64,000 nt of DNA from Mariniphaga sp964559175 (GTDB lineage Bacteria > Bacteroidota > Bacteroidia > Bacteroidales > Prolixibacteraceae), in the NCBI GenBank assembly GCA_964559175.1, contig CAZLGT010000002.1, positions 92,037-156,036 on the forward strand, given 5' to 3'. Shown here in pieces: positions 16,193 through 25,754 of this stretch. Every line of letters starts with the position of its first letter. The first letter of the stretch is position 1. A model generated the notes under the pieces. The model was given only the letters and a program-made list of their open reading frames with translations. It had not been told where the DNA came from and searched no databases. Position numbers and translations under genes: made by a program.

Positions 16193-17833
16193 CTATTTGG
16201 GTTTTGCAATAAAATATTTTGTTCCGCTTTCTTTTAAATTTTTTATGGACGGTTGCAAAAAACCGGGGAATTTTTCCACTGGCACACGGCTCCATTCTTC
16301 CGAACCCGGTCTGATTTCGTAGTTACTCAAATCAATAAAGAGTTCTTCTTTCGGACTGAAAACCAGCAGATGTTTCGGGTCGGATGGAAGGGTGTAAACC
16401 GTATCCATGCTGATAACGTCCATTTCGTTATGGCTGTGAATGCGGATGTTCGAAGCGGTTCGTATATTTCCGTAAACATAGATGTCTTCGGTGCCGGAAA
16501 CCTGTTCGCTTTTAATGTTCTGCACCAGTTGTTGTCCCGGATTGGGCATTAGCAACGGATGCAATAATATATGTACACTGAAATATAACAGCAGGATGGA
16601 ATTTGCCAGGACAATCTCACCGGAAACGGCTTTGAATTTTCCAGCCATCCATAAACCTGTAAGGATAATCCCAACAGTTGTTCCCAAAACCAGAATTTTA
16701 TCGGGGAGGATGAATGCGGCATATATGGTGTTGATAAAAAGAACCAGTATTGTGAGGACTGAAGACAACTTTAAAAATGCTTTGGTATGCCGAGTTTCAA
16801 TATTTGAAATTACAACGGCAAAAAAGAGTGAAACCAACGGAATAACCGGCAATAAATACCGGTCGTAAAATTTAAAAACTGCTCCCGACATTACAATCAC
16901 CATCACCACCCAAACGGCAATCAGGCCCAAAATGGCTTTGGTTTTTGAGTCTGTTTCTAAAACAAAATTCCTCAGCTTTTTTGGCCTTGAAAAAACAATA
17001 ACTATCCATGGTATTGTAAAGGCAATCAGGTTGGTGACTCCCAGAATACCGTTGGTAAATACCTGAACAAATCTCGACGAAACCCGGTAACCCACCTGGT
17101 CGGCAAAAAAGGAACCGATAAATTCCTGTCCATGTTTGATGTACATGATTACAAACCAACTTAAAGCGACTACAACAGCCACCAAAATGGCTACGGGATG
17201 CAGAATTTCCTTCAGTTTTTTCCTTTGCCAGGGATTAAAAAGCAGGTAAAAAAAACTGATTCCGGCAAAGGCGACCGCCGGTAAACCTTTGGTTTCAAAA
17301 GCCAATGCAGCGCCTACCCAGGCCATCCAGTAGAATTTATTTGAAGATTTTTCCGTCAGCATAATCTCCAGAAAACCCCAGGCACTGATGGTGAGGAATA
17401 AAACCAGCAGAATGTCCGGGATGGAACGGCTGGAACTCATCAAAACCAATGGATTGGCGGCAGTAATAAATGCAGCCAGCAAGGCTGTTTTGTGCTTTTT
17501 TGTGAGCGATTTGGCCATGAAATATACAATAGCAACCAGCAACGCGCCAGCCAGCCAAAACAGAGCTCTCGACGAGAACTTGCTAACGCCCAGTGTTTTA
17601 TAGCTCCCTATTAAAGTCCAGTAGGTTACAATGGGTTTTAAAAAACGGTGTGTACCATCGGCCTGGTAAGGTGTAAGATAATCTTCCTTATCCATCATTT
17701 GTAAAACAGCATCGGTGTAATATTTTTCATCGGGGAAGAAAAAAAGATAATCGAGAGCGCCCGGAGAGACAAAAAGCAAAAATAACAGCGGAGCCAAAAG
17801 CCAGGTGTATTTATTTTTCCTGTTTTGCATCAT
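16193..17833 (-). CDS. GT-C membrane glycosyltransferase (ArnT family), gene B
   Basis: A polytopic membrane protein of 546 residues. The first periplasmic loop has FPDEKYYTDAVLQM with the D35-E36 pair, followed by DYLTPYQADGTHRFLKPIVTYW (about 51-72), the ArnT-like 'K-P-P/I...YW' motif. A C-terminal non-membrane domain of about 100 residues follows the last helix. It is adjacent to genes A and C with almost no spacing, so the three are co-transcribed and may build or modify one glycan. Substrate cannot be told from sequence. Confidence 0.85.
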   Translation of the reverse strand: MMQNRKNKYTWLLAPLLFLLFVSPGALDYLFFFPDEKYYTDAVLQMMDKEDYLTPYQADGTHRFLKPIVTYWTLIGSYKTLGVSKFSSRALFWLAGALLVAIVYFMAKSLTKKHKTALLAAFITAANPLVLMSSSRSIPDILLVLFLTISAWGFLEIMLTEKSSNKFYWMAWVGAALAFETKGLPAVAFAGISFFYLLFNPWQRKKLKEILHPVAILVAVVVALSWFVIMYIKHGQEFIGSFFADQVGYRVSSRFVQVFTNGILGVTNLIAFTIPWIVIVFSRPKKLRNFVLETDSKTKAILGLIAVWVVMVIVMSGAVFKFYDRYLLPVIPLVSLFFAVVISNIETRHTKAFLKLSSVLTILVLFINTIYAAFILPDKILVLGTTVGIILTGLWMAGKFKAVSGEIVLANSILLLYFSVHILLHPLLMPNPGQQLVQNIKSEQVSGTEDIYVYGNIRTASNIRIHSHNEMDVISMDTVYTLPSDPKHLLVFSPKEELFIDLSNYEIRPGSEEWSRVPVEKFPGFLQPSIKNLKESGTKYFIAKPK

Positions 17834-17834
17834 T

Positions 17835-19454
17835 TTAGAATTTTATCAGGTACATGGGTTTCAGTGCCTCGTCTCGGGTTTTGGGATGTACAAAGTCAAA
17901 TCCCCTGTTAAGGTAAACATGCCTGTATTCGATGATGGTATCGGTTTCTAAATTCATTTCCGTCATAATTTCAAAACCTTCGTCATCGGTAAAAATCCAG
18001 GACCCTTTTTTGCCGGCTACCTCTATCATTGCTTCAGTTGAAGAAAGCTGTTCCGCCTGCGGTTCGCTGTAGAAAAACAGTTCGTATTGCGGGTAATGAA
18101 AATTGTACAGCTTCTCTCCGGGAACGGCATGTTCGGTGAAATACCTTCCTGCTTTCGGGGGTGCCTGGTAACTGAACATGTATGGAAAAACATGCGCATT
18201 AAGCAGAAATGCAAGGCAGGCAAACCCAATGGCCGGTGGCAGCATTAATCTGACAATGGATGTTTTGCTGCGGGCATACAAATAGATGGTAGCTCCCAAA
18301 CCAGCCATTAGTATCAGTCCGGCGGTCCATTTTGGGTATGGAAAAAGATACAGCGAGATAACAGCCACAGTAAGCCACAACAGGGCAACCACTGTGTTTT
18401 GAATGCCGGTAAAAACGGCAAGTATTTGCGAACGGCGGATGAGTGCAACATCAATCCACTTGGCGGTTAATACTCCTATAAGCGGTATAATTCCGAAAAT
18501 GTAGTTGGGCAACTGACTTTTGGAAGCATTGATGATGATGAAAAATATCCAGATTCCGGTGAAGGTGAAATACTCCGAAGTTTTAAACTTATGGATAATG
18601 AGTGATTTGAATTCGAGAAATGCAGATGCAAAAAACAACAAACTCCAGGGAATGAAAAGGTACAGCAGCGTGTGCACATAAAAAACAGGGTCGTTATTAG
18701 TTTGCACATAAGTACCGGTAATTCTTCCCACATTGTTGTCCCAGAAAAAGAACACGATACCGTCCCAGCCGAACTGGCTAACCAGTCCTATCAATGCCGG
18801 GCTTGCCACCACAAACGCCAGCACAACGCCTAAGTACCAGCGGTAATCCAGCAGTAAACGGTAATTTTTTTTCAGCAAAATGTGCCCGACCACCGCAAAA
18901 GCAGGAATGGCAGCTCCAATGGGGCCTTTGCTTAACATGGCAAACCCAATACCGATGAAGCCTAAAATCCAGTGTTTGTTTTTTCGGGTTTGAACAAACT
19001 CGGAAAGCTGCCAAAGGGCAAAGGTGATAAAAACCTGAAGCGGTGTGTCGGTATGAATGTCCATACTGTAGAGTGTATAGACAAGGGAAAAAGACAGTAA
19101 AAGCGTAGTGAGCATCCCCACACGCCGGTTGTATAAACTTTTTCCTAATCCGTAGGCAGAATAAAATCCGAAAAAAACCAGCAGCAAAACCGGAAACTTG
19201 AACCAGAAATTGGAAATTCCGCCAATGGCAAAACCCAACGCCCCCAGCCAGAAAAGCAGCGGGGGTTTTTGGTCGTAAGGTTCGCCATGAACGGAAAGGT
19301 TAATATAATTGCCATTCTGGAAAATTTCTTTTGAAACCGTGGCATACTTTCCGGCATCGCGCGTAACATCAATGGAAAGTCCTGAAAAATAAACTGCCAG
19401 GGCAAGTCCCAGCAGTGCCATGAATATGAAGCGTATCGTTTTATTCTCGAACAT
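17835..19454 (-). CDS. GT-C membrane glycosyltransferase (ArnT family), gene C
   Basis: A polytopic membrane protein of 539 residues and first gene of the operon. Loop one reads VTRDAGKYATVSKEIFQNGNY, with D33 followed by Ala rather than the DE pair of genes A and B; the YDQKPPLLFWL motif (60-70) is the strongest ArnT match of the three. The C-terminal domain is soluble and probably periplasmic. Gene B begins 1 bp after its stop. The promoter should lie in the 135 bp shared with the divergent argH gene. Confidence 0.85.
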   Translation of the reverse strand: MFENKTIRFIFMALLGLALAVYFSGLSIDVTRDAGKYATVSKEIFQNGNYINLSVHGEPYDQKPPLLFWLGALGFAIGGISNFWFKFPVLLLVFFGFYSAYGLGKSLYNRRVGMLTTLLLSFSLVYTLYSMDIHTDTPLQVFITFALWQLSEFVQTRKNKHWILGFIGIGFAMLSKGPIGAAIPAFAVVGHILLKKNYRLLLDYRWYLGVVLAFVVASPALIGLVSQFGWDGIVFFFWDNNVGRITGTYVQTNNDPVFYVHTLLYLFIPWSLLFFASAFLEFKSLIIHKFKTSEYFTFTGIWIFFIIINASKSQLPNYIFGIIPLIGVLTAKWIDVALIRRSQILAVFTGIQNTVVALLWLTVAVISLYLFPYPKWTAGLILMAGLGATIYLYARSKTSIVRLMLPPAIGFACLAFLLNAHVFPYMFSYQAPPKAGRYFTEHAVPGEKLYNFHYPQYELFFYSEPQAEQLSSTEAMIEVAGKKGSWIFTDDEGFEIMTEMNLETDTIIEYRHVYLNRGFDFVHPKTRDEALKPMYLIKF

Positions 19455-19539
19455 CTAATTAAATGTAAATGCATACTTTTAATGCAAATGCAAGGCAAAA
19501 GTGGCAATTTTTCAGGATTTATAAAACAACCACCCCAAA

Positions 19540-19567
19540 TTGTTTCACATCAAAATCCATATCTTTG
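19540..19567 (+). promoter_or_regulatory. argH promoter (-33 TTG, -7 TATCTTTG)
   Basis: TATCTTTG at 19560-19567 matches TAnnTTTG, with a TTG at 19540-19542 at the expected ~17-19 bp distance. It lies 22 bp before ATG 19590 and so sets that start rather than the in-frame ATG at 19482. Confidence 0.6.
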
Positions 19568-19589
19568 CACAAATTTCAATTTAACCGAA

Positions 19590-20921
19590 ATGAAACTCTG
19601 GGAAAAAGGAACTACCGTAAACGAAGCCATCGAAAAATTTACCGTTGGAAGAGACCGCGAACTGGATGTTTATTTGGCGCCATACGATATTTTGGGTTCA
19701 ATGGCACATGTTACCATGCTCCAAACGGTTGGGTTGATTGAGAAAGATGAACTGCCCGTTTTGCTGGATGCACTGAAAAAACTTTACCGGAAGGCTGCCG
19801 ATGGGAATTTTGTGATTGAAAAAGGCATGGAAGATGTACATTCCCAGGTTGAATTCCTGTTAACCAAAGAGCTGGGCGATTTGGGCAAAAAAATCCACAG
19901 TGGCCGTTCGCGAAACGACCAGGTGCTGCTCGATTTGAAACTGTTTACCCGCGAAGGAATCCGTGAAATTGTTAATGCTACTTTACAATTAATCGACACG
20001 CTGCTGGCTAAAAGCGAACAACACAAAGATGTGCTGATGCCGGGTTACACCCATTTGCAGGTGGCCATGCCGTCATCCTTCGGGTTGTGGTTTGGCGCTT
20101 ACGCCGAAAGCCTCACCGACGATTTGGAACTGCTTCTGTCAGCTTTTAAAATTGCAAACCAAAATCCGCTGGGCTCCGCTGCCGGATACGGCTCCTCCTT
20201 TCCGCTGAACCGCCAGATGACGACAGAACTTTTGGGTTTCAGCAACATGAACTACAATGTGGTTTATGCCCAAATGGGCCGCGGAAAAGTGGAAAAAATC
20301 GTATCGTTTGCACTGGCCAATATCGCGGCCACACTTTCAAAACTGGCCTACGATGTTTGTTTGTTCACCAGCCAGAATTTCAATTTTGTAACGCTACCTG
20401 CCGAATTTACCACCGGTTCGAGCATTATGCCACACAAAAAGAATCCAGATGTTTTCGAACTGATTCGGGGCAAATGCAATAAAATTCAGGGAGTTCCGCA
20501 GCAGATTGCTCTAATCATTAACAATTTGCCGAGCGGTTATTTTCGCGATTTGCAAACGGTGAAGGAAATTTTTATTCCGCTTTTTGCCGAATTGCACGAC
20601 TGCCTTTCCGTTGCAACTCTGGCGTTGGAAAAATTGCAGGTGAACGAAAATATTCTCGAAGACCCGAAATACGATTACCTTTTTAGTGTGGAAGAAGTGA
20701 ACAAACTCGTGCTTGAGGGCATTCCGTTTCGTGAAGCTTACCGGCAGGTTGCCGATAAAATTGAAGCTGGCGAATTTCAGCCTGAAAAAGATCTGAAACA
20801 TACTCACGAAGGGAGTATTGGAAATTTGTGCCTCGATGAAATCAACACGAAAAAAACAGTAGTTTTTCAAAATTTTCAATTTGAAAAAATCAATGACGCA
20901 CTTAAAAAGTTGATTGGTTAA
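19590..20921 (+). CDS. argH: argininosuccinate lyase
   Basis: Splits argininosuccinate into arginine and fumarate, the final step of arginine synthesis. It is a 443-residue member of the fumarase/aspartase superfamily. The signature GSSIMPHKKNPD (about 276-287) carries the catalytic serine loop, and HSGRSRNDQV is the substrate-binding segment. The frame is open from 19482, but ATG 19590 (MKLWEKG) follows the promoter and gives the family's usual N-terminus. It is monocistronic here and about 17 kb from argF'. Confidence 0.96.
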   Translation: MKLWEKGTTVNEAIEKFTVGRDRELDVYLAPYDILGSMAHVTMLQTVGLIEKDELPVLLDALKKLYRKAADGNFVIEKGMEDVHSQVEFLLTKELGDLGKKIHSGRSRNDQVLLDLKLFTREGIREIVNATLQLIDTLLAKSEQHKDVLMPGYTHLQVAMPSSFGLWFGAYAESLTDDLELLLSAFKIANQNPLGSAAGYGSSFPLNRQMTTELLGFSNMNYNVVYAQMGRGKVEKIVSFALANIAATLSKLAYDVCLFTSQNFNFVTLPAEFTTGSSIMPHKKNPDVFELIRGKCNKIQGVPQQIALIINNLPSGYFRDLQTVKEIFIPLFAELHDCLSVATLALEKLQVNENILEDPKYDYLFSVEEVNKLVLEGIPFREAYRQVADKIEAGEFQPEKDLKHTHEGSIGNLCLDEINTKKTVVFQNFQFEKINDALKKLIG

Positions 20922-21141
20922 GGCATATTATTTTTTATATTCAATTTATATTGAAATTATGTCATGAAAGCCCTTTAAAATGCTGTTTCAGGATAGGTTA
21001 ATTCTATGTTATGAAACACATTTTTTTCGGAGTTCAATTGTGTTTTTTCTTCTCCTTGTTTATTTTTGATTTCATTTTGTTAGAAAAAAGTAAAATTTAC
21101 TTTCAGTTTTATGAATTAATGACTGAAATTGTTGCTTTTGA

Positions 21142-21149
21142 TATTTTTG
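21142..21149 (+). promoter_or_regulatory. -7 promoter box (TATTTTTG) for gltB
   Basis: TATTTTTG fits TAnnTTTG and lies 12 bp before the gltB ATG at 21162; transcription would then start very near the ATG, unless ATG 21174 or 21183 is used. The 240-bp gap after argH otherwise shows nothing firm. Confidence 0.4.
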
Positions 21150-21161
21150 TGAAAATTTTAA

Positions 21162-24100
21162 ATGGATTTGAAAATGCTACAGATGAGATTACCTGATGTC
21201 CAGGGTTATTATAATCCTGAAAATGAACATGATAACTGCGGAATTGGATTTGTTGCACATATAAAAGGTAAACCATCGCATGATATAGTCAAACGAGGTT
21301 TGGAGGTTTTGCTGAATATGGATCATCGGGGAGCAATCATTGCCGACAATTCCACCGGCGACGGAGCGGGATTACTGATGCAGCTTCCGCATGAATTTAT
21401 TACCGAGGAACTGAAATTGCCTGTTGGCGAGCCCGGAAAATATGGCACCGGATTGATTTTTCTTCCCAAAGATGAAACGGAAGCGGATTTGTGTATTGAT
21501 GTGCTTTCGAAACACATACAGGATGAAGGGCTTACTTTGGTTGGTTACCGCGATGTGCCTGTTGATCATTCGGCGCCCGGTGAAATTGCCAAAACCACCG
21601 AACCTGCCATTAAGCAGGTCTTTGTGAAGGCAAATCTTGAAAAAGACGCCCTTGAGCGCAAATTATATGTTGTAAGGAAACTAGCCGAGAAAGAGATCGG
21701 GGAGTCGAAACTGAAATATAAAGACAGTTTTTATCAGCCCAGTTTTTCGGCAAAAATAATTGTTTACAAAGGGATGCTCACCCCCGAACAATTGCGCGAT
21801 TACTTTCTCGATTTCAAAAATGAAAAGTTCAAAAGCGCCATCGCTCTGGTTCATTCACGGTTCAGTACCAACACATTTCCCACCTGGGATTTGGCCCAGC
21901 CTTTCCGTATTGTGGCACACAACGGCGAAATAAATACAATCAAAGGAAACCGTTTATGGATGCAGGCCCGCGAAGCGCTGATGAAATCGGAAGTTTTTGG
22001 CGAGGACCTGAAAAAACTGCTACCGGTAATCGTGCCGGGGAAATCCGATTCGGCTTCGTTCGACAATGTACTGGAATTTTTACACATGACCGGTCGTACG
22101 TTGCCGCACTCGCTTTGTATGATGATTCCCGAATCGTTCAACGAGAAAAATCCGATTCCCGAAAGTTTAAAAGCATTTTACGAGTATCATTCCACCATTA
22201 TGGAACCCTGGGACGGCCCGGCTTCCATGGTGTTTTCCGATGGCCGTTACATTGGCGGTACACTGGATAGAAATGGTTTGCGGCCCTCCCGGTACGTCAT
22301 CACCAAAAACGATCTCATTGTAATGGGGTCCGAGGTGGGTGTGCAAACCTTTAAACCCGAGGAAATTAAAGCAAAAGGACGCTTGCGCCCTGGAAAAATA
22401 CTACTGGTTGATACACAGCTCGGAATTATTATCCCCGATGAGGAGGTAAAAGACCAGCTAAGTCACCGCAATCCTTACCAAATGTGGCTGAAGGAGAATC
22501 GGATGCTTATGGAAGACATCAAGGTAAAACACCGTGTGCCTTCCACCATCGATAATTTTGAAACCTATGCCAAAGAGTTCGGATACTCTAAAGAAGACAT
22601 GTATGAGCTGATTCAGCCCATGAGTGTAACAGGAGCGGAGCCTACCAGCTCAATGGGGAACGACGTTCCACTGGCTGTTTTTTCCGATAAACCGCGCCGG
22701 TTTTTCGAGTATTTTAAGCAGATGTTTGCCCAGGTTACCAATCCGGCTATCGACCCCATCAGAGAAGGACTGGTAATGGCACTAACCAATTATATCGGCT
22801 CGCTTCATTCCAATATTCTGGCGGAAACACCGGAACATTGTAAGCTTATCAAATTTTTTGGCCCCATACTCACCAACACCGACCTTGGAAAAATTAAAGA
22901 TCTAAAAGATGAGATGTTTAGCCACAAGGTAATACCAATGGTGTTTCCTGTGGATAAAGGTGTCGAGGGATTTCAGGCCGCTTTGGAGAAAATGCTTGCT
23001 GACGCTGAAAATGCAGTGGATACCAAAAGGAATTATATTATACTTAGCGACCGGAATATCAGTGAAGGTTACGCACCGTTTCCATCGTTACTTGCGGTTG
23101 CGGCAGTTCACCACCACCTCATTAAAAAGCAAAAAAGAATGCAGGTGGGTTTAATTGTTGAAACCGGAGAACCCCGCGAAGTGCATCATTTTGCGCTGCT
23201 GCTGGGCTACGGGGCCAGTGTAATTAATCCTTACCTGGCTTTTGCCGCCATCGATCAACTGGTAAAAGACGGAAAGATTGAACTGGAATACAAAGAAGCC
23301 CGTAAAAATTACATCAAAGCCATTGATAAAGGGCTGTTGAAAGTTTTCTCAAAAATGGGTATTTCCACCCTGCGCAGTTACCATGGCGCTCAGATTTTTG
23401 AGTCGGTTGGGGTGAGCAAGGAGCTTATTGATAAATATTTTACAGGCACAGCCTCAAAAATTGGAGGTGTCGGACTGGAAGAAATATACAGGGAAGCTTT
23501 GATGTTCCATAAAAAGGCCCATGAAAAAGAGGTTACACCCGAGCCATTCCGGTTTGAAAACGAGGGTACCTATGCCTGGCGCAGAAACGGATTACACCAC
23601 GCATGGAATCCGGAGTCTATTGGTCTTCTTCAATGGGCAACACGCACCAACGATTACGCTAAATTTAAGGAATTCAGCGCTTTGGTTGATCGTCAGAACA
23701 AACGACCAGCCTTTATTCGCGGGTGTTTTAACCTGAAAAGAAATCCAATTCCTTTGGACCAGGTGGAGCCGGAAGAAGAAATCATGAAACGGTTTGTTAC
23801 CGGAGCCATGTCTTATGGTTCCATCAGTATTGAAACCCACGAGGCGCTGGCCATTACCATGAATACCATTGGAGGGCGAAGCAACACCGGCGAGGGTGGA
23901 GAAGACCCGGCACGTTTCGGTACGCTGCGTAACAGCAAAATCAAGCAGGTGGCCTCGGGCCGTTTTGGAGTTACAAATAACTACCTGGTAAATGCTGACG
24001 AGTTGCAGATTAAAATTGCTCAGGGCGCCAAGCCGGGAGAAGGTGGGCAATTGCCGGGATACAAGGTGAATAAAATTATTGCCAAAACGCGGAACTCCAC

Positions 24101-25718
24101 ACCCGGAATTACTTTGATTTCACCTCCGCCACATCACGATATTTATTCCATCGAAGATTTGGCTCAGCTTATTTACGACCTGAAAATTGTAAATCCCAAC
24201 GCCAAAGTTTCGGTGAAACTGGTTTCGGAGGATGGTGTGGGTACCATTGCCGCAGGAGTTGCCAAAGCGTTTTCCGATATTATAGTAATTGCCGGAACCG
24301 AAGGCGGAACCGGCGCCAGCCCCGCAAGTTCAATTAAACATGCCGGGTTGCCGGTTGAACTGGGAATTGCCGAAACACAGCAAACACTTGTTCTGAATAA
24401 CCTGCGTGGCAGGGTAAAACTCCAGGTTGACGGCCAGATTAAAAACGGCCGCGATGTGGTAACACTGGCCTGTTTGGGTGGCGAAGAATTTGGTTTTTCT
24501 ACGGCTGCACTTATTGTGCTGGGTTGCGTTATGATGCGCAAATGCCACATGAATACCTGTCCGGCGGGCATTGCCACACAGGACGAAACACTGCGGAAAA
24601 GATTTATCGGAAAAGCAGAATACACCATTAACTATTTCAGGTTTGTGGCCCGCGAAATACGCGAATACCTGGCAGAAATGGGGTTCACTAAATTTGACGA
24701 TATTGTTGGCCGGACCGATTTGCTCGAAGTTGATCAGGAAGTGGTCAATCCAAAGGAAAACGGAGCAGGCTGGAAAATGAAAAATATGGATTTTTCACGG
24801 TTGCTTTACATGCCAAATCAGGCAAAAAATGTTCCCATCCATAATATTCACCCCAATACCAGGCCTACCAAAGGTCATATTGATTTCGATCTGATAAAGG
24901 ATACCCGCAAAGCCATTCGGGGCGCTGAAAAAGTGTGGATTTCGCACCCGATTATGAATGTGGACCGCACTACCGGAGCCATGCTTTCGGGCGAAATATC
25001 AAAACGTTACGGGGAAGAAGGCTTGCCTGAAGACACCATTCATTGTACGTTCCACGGTACTGCCGGTCAGAGTTTCGGTGCATTCCTGGTAAAAGGAATC
25101 ACCTTCAGGCTCGAGGGCGATTCCAATGACTACATTGGGAAAGGGCTCTCCGGCGGAAAAATTGTTGTGGTACCGCCGGTTGGATCCAATTTTAAACCAG
25201 AAGAAAACATCATCGTCGGAAATACCTCATTTTATGGTGCTACCAGAGGTGAAGCCTACATTCGCGGTGTTGCCGGAGAACGTTTCTGCGTAAGAAATTC
25301 GGGAGCAAATGCCGTGGTGGAAGGCGCAGGCGATCATTGTTGCGAATACATGACAGGCGGCCGCGTTGTTGTACTTGGAAAAACAGGGAAAAATTTTGCT
25401 GCCGGTATGAGCGGAGGTATCGCTTACGTTTTGGATGAAACCGGAAATTTCGACTATTTCTGCAACAAAGGATTGGTGGAACTTCTTCCGGTGGAAGATA
25501 AATCGGATATCAACGAATTGCAAATGCTCATTAACAACCATTTGCTTTACACTCAAAGCACACTGGCTGCAAAAATTCTGACCAACTGGGAAGAATATTT
25601 GCCGAAGTTTGTAAAAGTGATTCCTTTCGAATACAAAAAAGTGCTGGAAGAGCAGAAATTACTGGAGTTGAAGAAAAAGTTGCAGCTCACCGAAGACGAT
25701 CCGTCAAGGCATGAGTAA
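21162..25718 (+). CDS. gltB: glutamate synthase large subunit
   Basis: Makes two glutamates from glutamine and 2-oxoglutarate; the central nitrogen-assimilation step after glutamine synthetase. The 1518 residues contain, in order: a class II glutaminase domain whose nucleophile is C26 (DNCGIGFVAH) after a short propeptide to be removed; a central linker domain; the FMN-binding synthase barrel; the 3Fe-4S cysteines CVMMRKCHMNTCP (about 1122-1134); and the C-terminal GXGXG domain. Alternative starts at 21174 and 21183 would shorten the propeptide only. gltD follows 36 bp later, forming the usual operon. Confidence 0.97.
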   Translation: MDLKMLQMRLPDVQGYYNPENEHDNCGIGFVAHIKGKPSHDIVKRGLEVLLNMDHRGAIIADNSTGDGAGLLMQLPHEFITEELKLPVGEPGKYGTGLIFLPKDETEADLCIDVLSKHIQDEGLTLVGYRDVPVDHSAPGEIAKTTEPAIKQVFVKANLEKDALERKLYVVRKLAEKEIGESKLKYKDSFYQPSFSAKIIVYKGMLTPEQLRDYFLDFKNEKFKSAIALVHSRFSTNTFPTWDLAQPFRIVAHNGEINTIKGNRLWMQAREALMKSEVFGEDLKKLLPVIVPGKSDSASFDNVLEFLHMTGRTLPHSLCMMIPESFNEKNPIPESLKAFYEYHSTIMEPWDGPASMVFSDGRYIGGTLDRNGLRPSRYVITKNDLIVMGSEVGVQTFKPEEIKAKGRLRPGKILLVDTQLGIIIPDEEVKDQLSHRNPYQMWLKENRMLMEDIKVKHRVPSTIDNFETYAKEFGYSKEDMYELIQPMSVTGAEPTSSMGNDVPLAVFSDKPRRFFEYFKQMFAQVTNPAIDPIREGLVMALTNYIGSLHSNILAETPEHCKLIKFFGPILTNTDLGKIKDLKDEMFSHKVIPMVFPVDKGVEGFQAALEKMLADAENAVDTKRNYIILSDRNISEGYAPFPSLLAVAAVHHHLIKKQKRMQVGLIVETGEPREVHHFALLLGYGASVINPYLAFAAIDQLVKDGKIELEYKEARKNYIKAIDKGLLKVFSKMGISTLRSYHGAQIFESVGVSKELIDKYFTGTASKIGGVGLEEIYREALMFHKKAHEKEVTPEPFRFENEGTYAWRRNGLHHAWNPESIGLLQWATRTNDYAKFKEFSALVDRQNKRPAFIRGCFNLKRNPIPLDQVEPEEEIMKRFVTGAMSYGSISIETHEALAITMNTIGGRSNTGEGGEDPARFGTLRNSKIKQVASGRFGVTNNYLVNADELQIKIAQGAKPGEGGQLPGYKVNKIIAKTRNSTPGITLISPPPHHDIYSIEDLAQLIYDLKIVNPNAKVSVKLVSEDGVGTIAAGVAKAFSDIIVIAGTEGGTGASPASSIKHAGLPVELGIAETQQTLVLNNLRGRVKLQVDGQIKNGRDVVTLACLGGEEFGFSTAALIVLGCVMMRKCHMNTCPAGIATQDETLRKRFIGKAEYTINYFRFVAREIREYLAEMGFTKFDDIVGRTDLLEVDQEVVNPKENGAGWKMKNMDFSRLLYMPNQAKNVPIHNIHPNTRPTKGHIDFDLIKDTRKAIRGAEKVWISHPIMNVDRTTGAMLSGEISKRYGEEGLPEDTIHCTFHGTAGQSFGAFLVKGITFRLEGDSNDYIGKGLSGGKIVVVPPVGSNFKPEENIIVGNTSFYGATRGEAYIRGVAGERFCVRNSGANAVVEGAGDHCCEYMTGGRVVVLGKTGKNFAAGMSGGIAYVLDETGNFDYFCNKGLVELLPVEDKSDINELQMLINNHLLYTQSTLAAKILTNWEEYLPKFVKVIPFEYKKVLEEQKLLELKKKLQLTEDDPSRHE

Positions 25719-25754
25719 GATTCGTTTATTAACAGGAAAAGAGAAAAATAAGAT

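Noticed and set aside
21011..21196. A 61-codon hydrophobic frame between argH and gltB
   Set aside because: It overlaps the gltB start and promoter box, consists mostly of Phe/Leu/Ile from AT-rich DNA, and has no promoter of its own.
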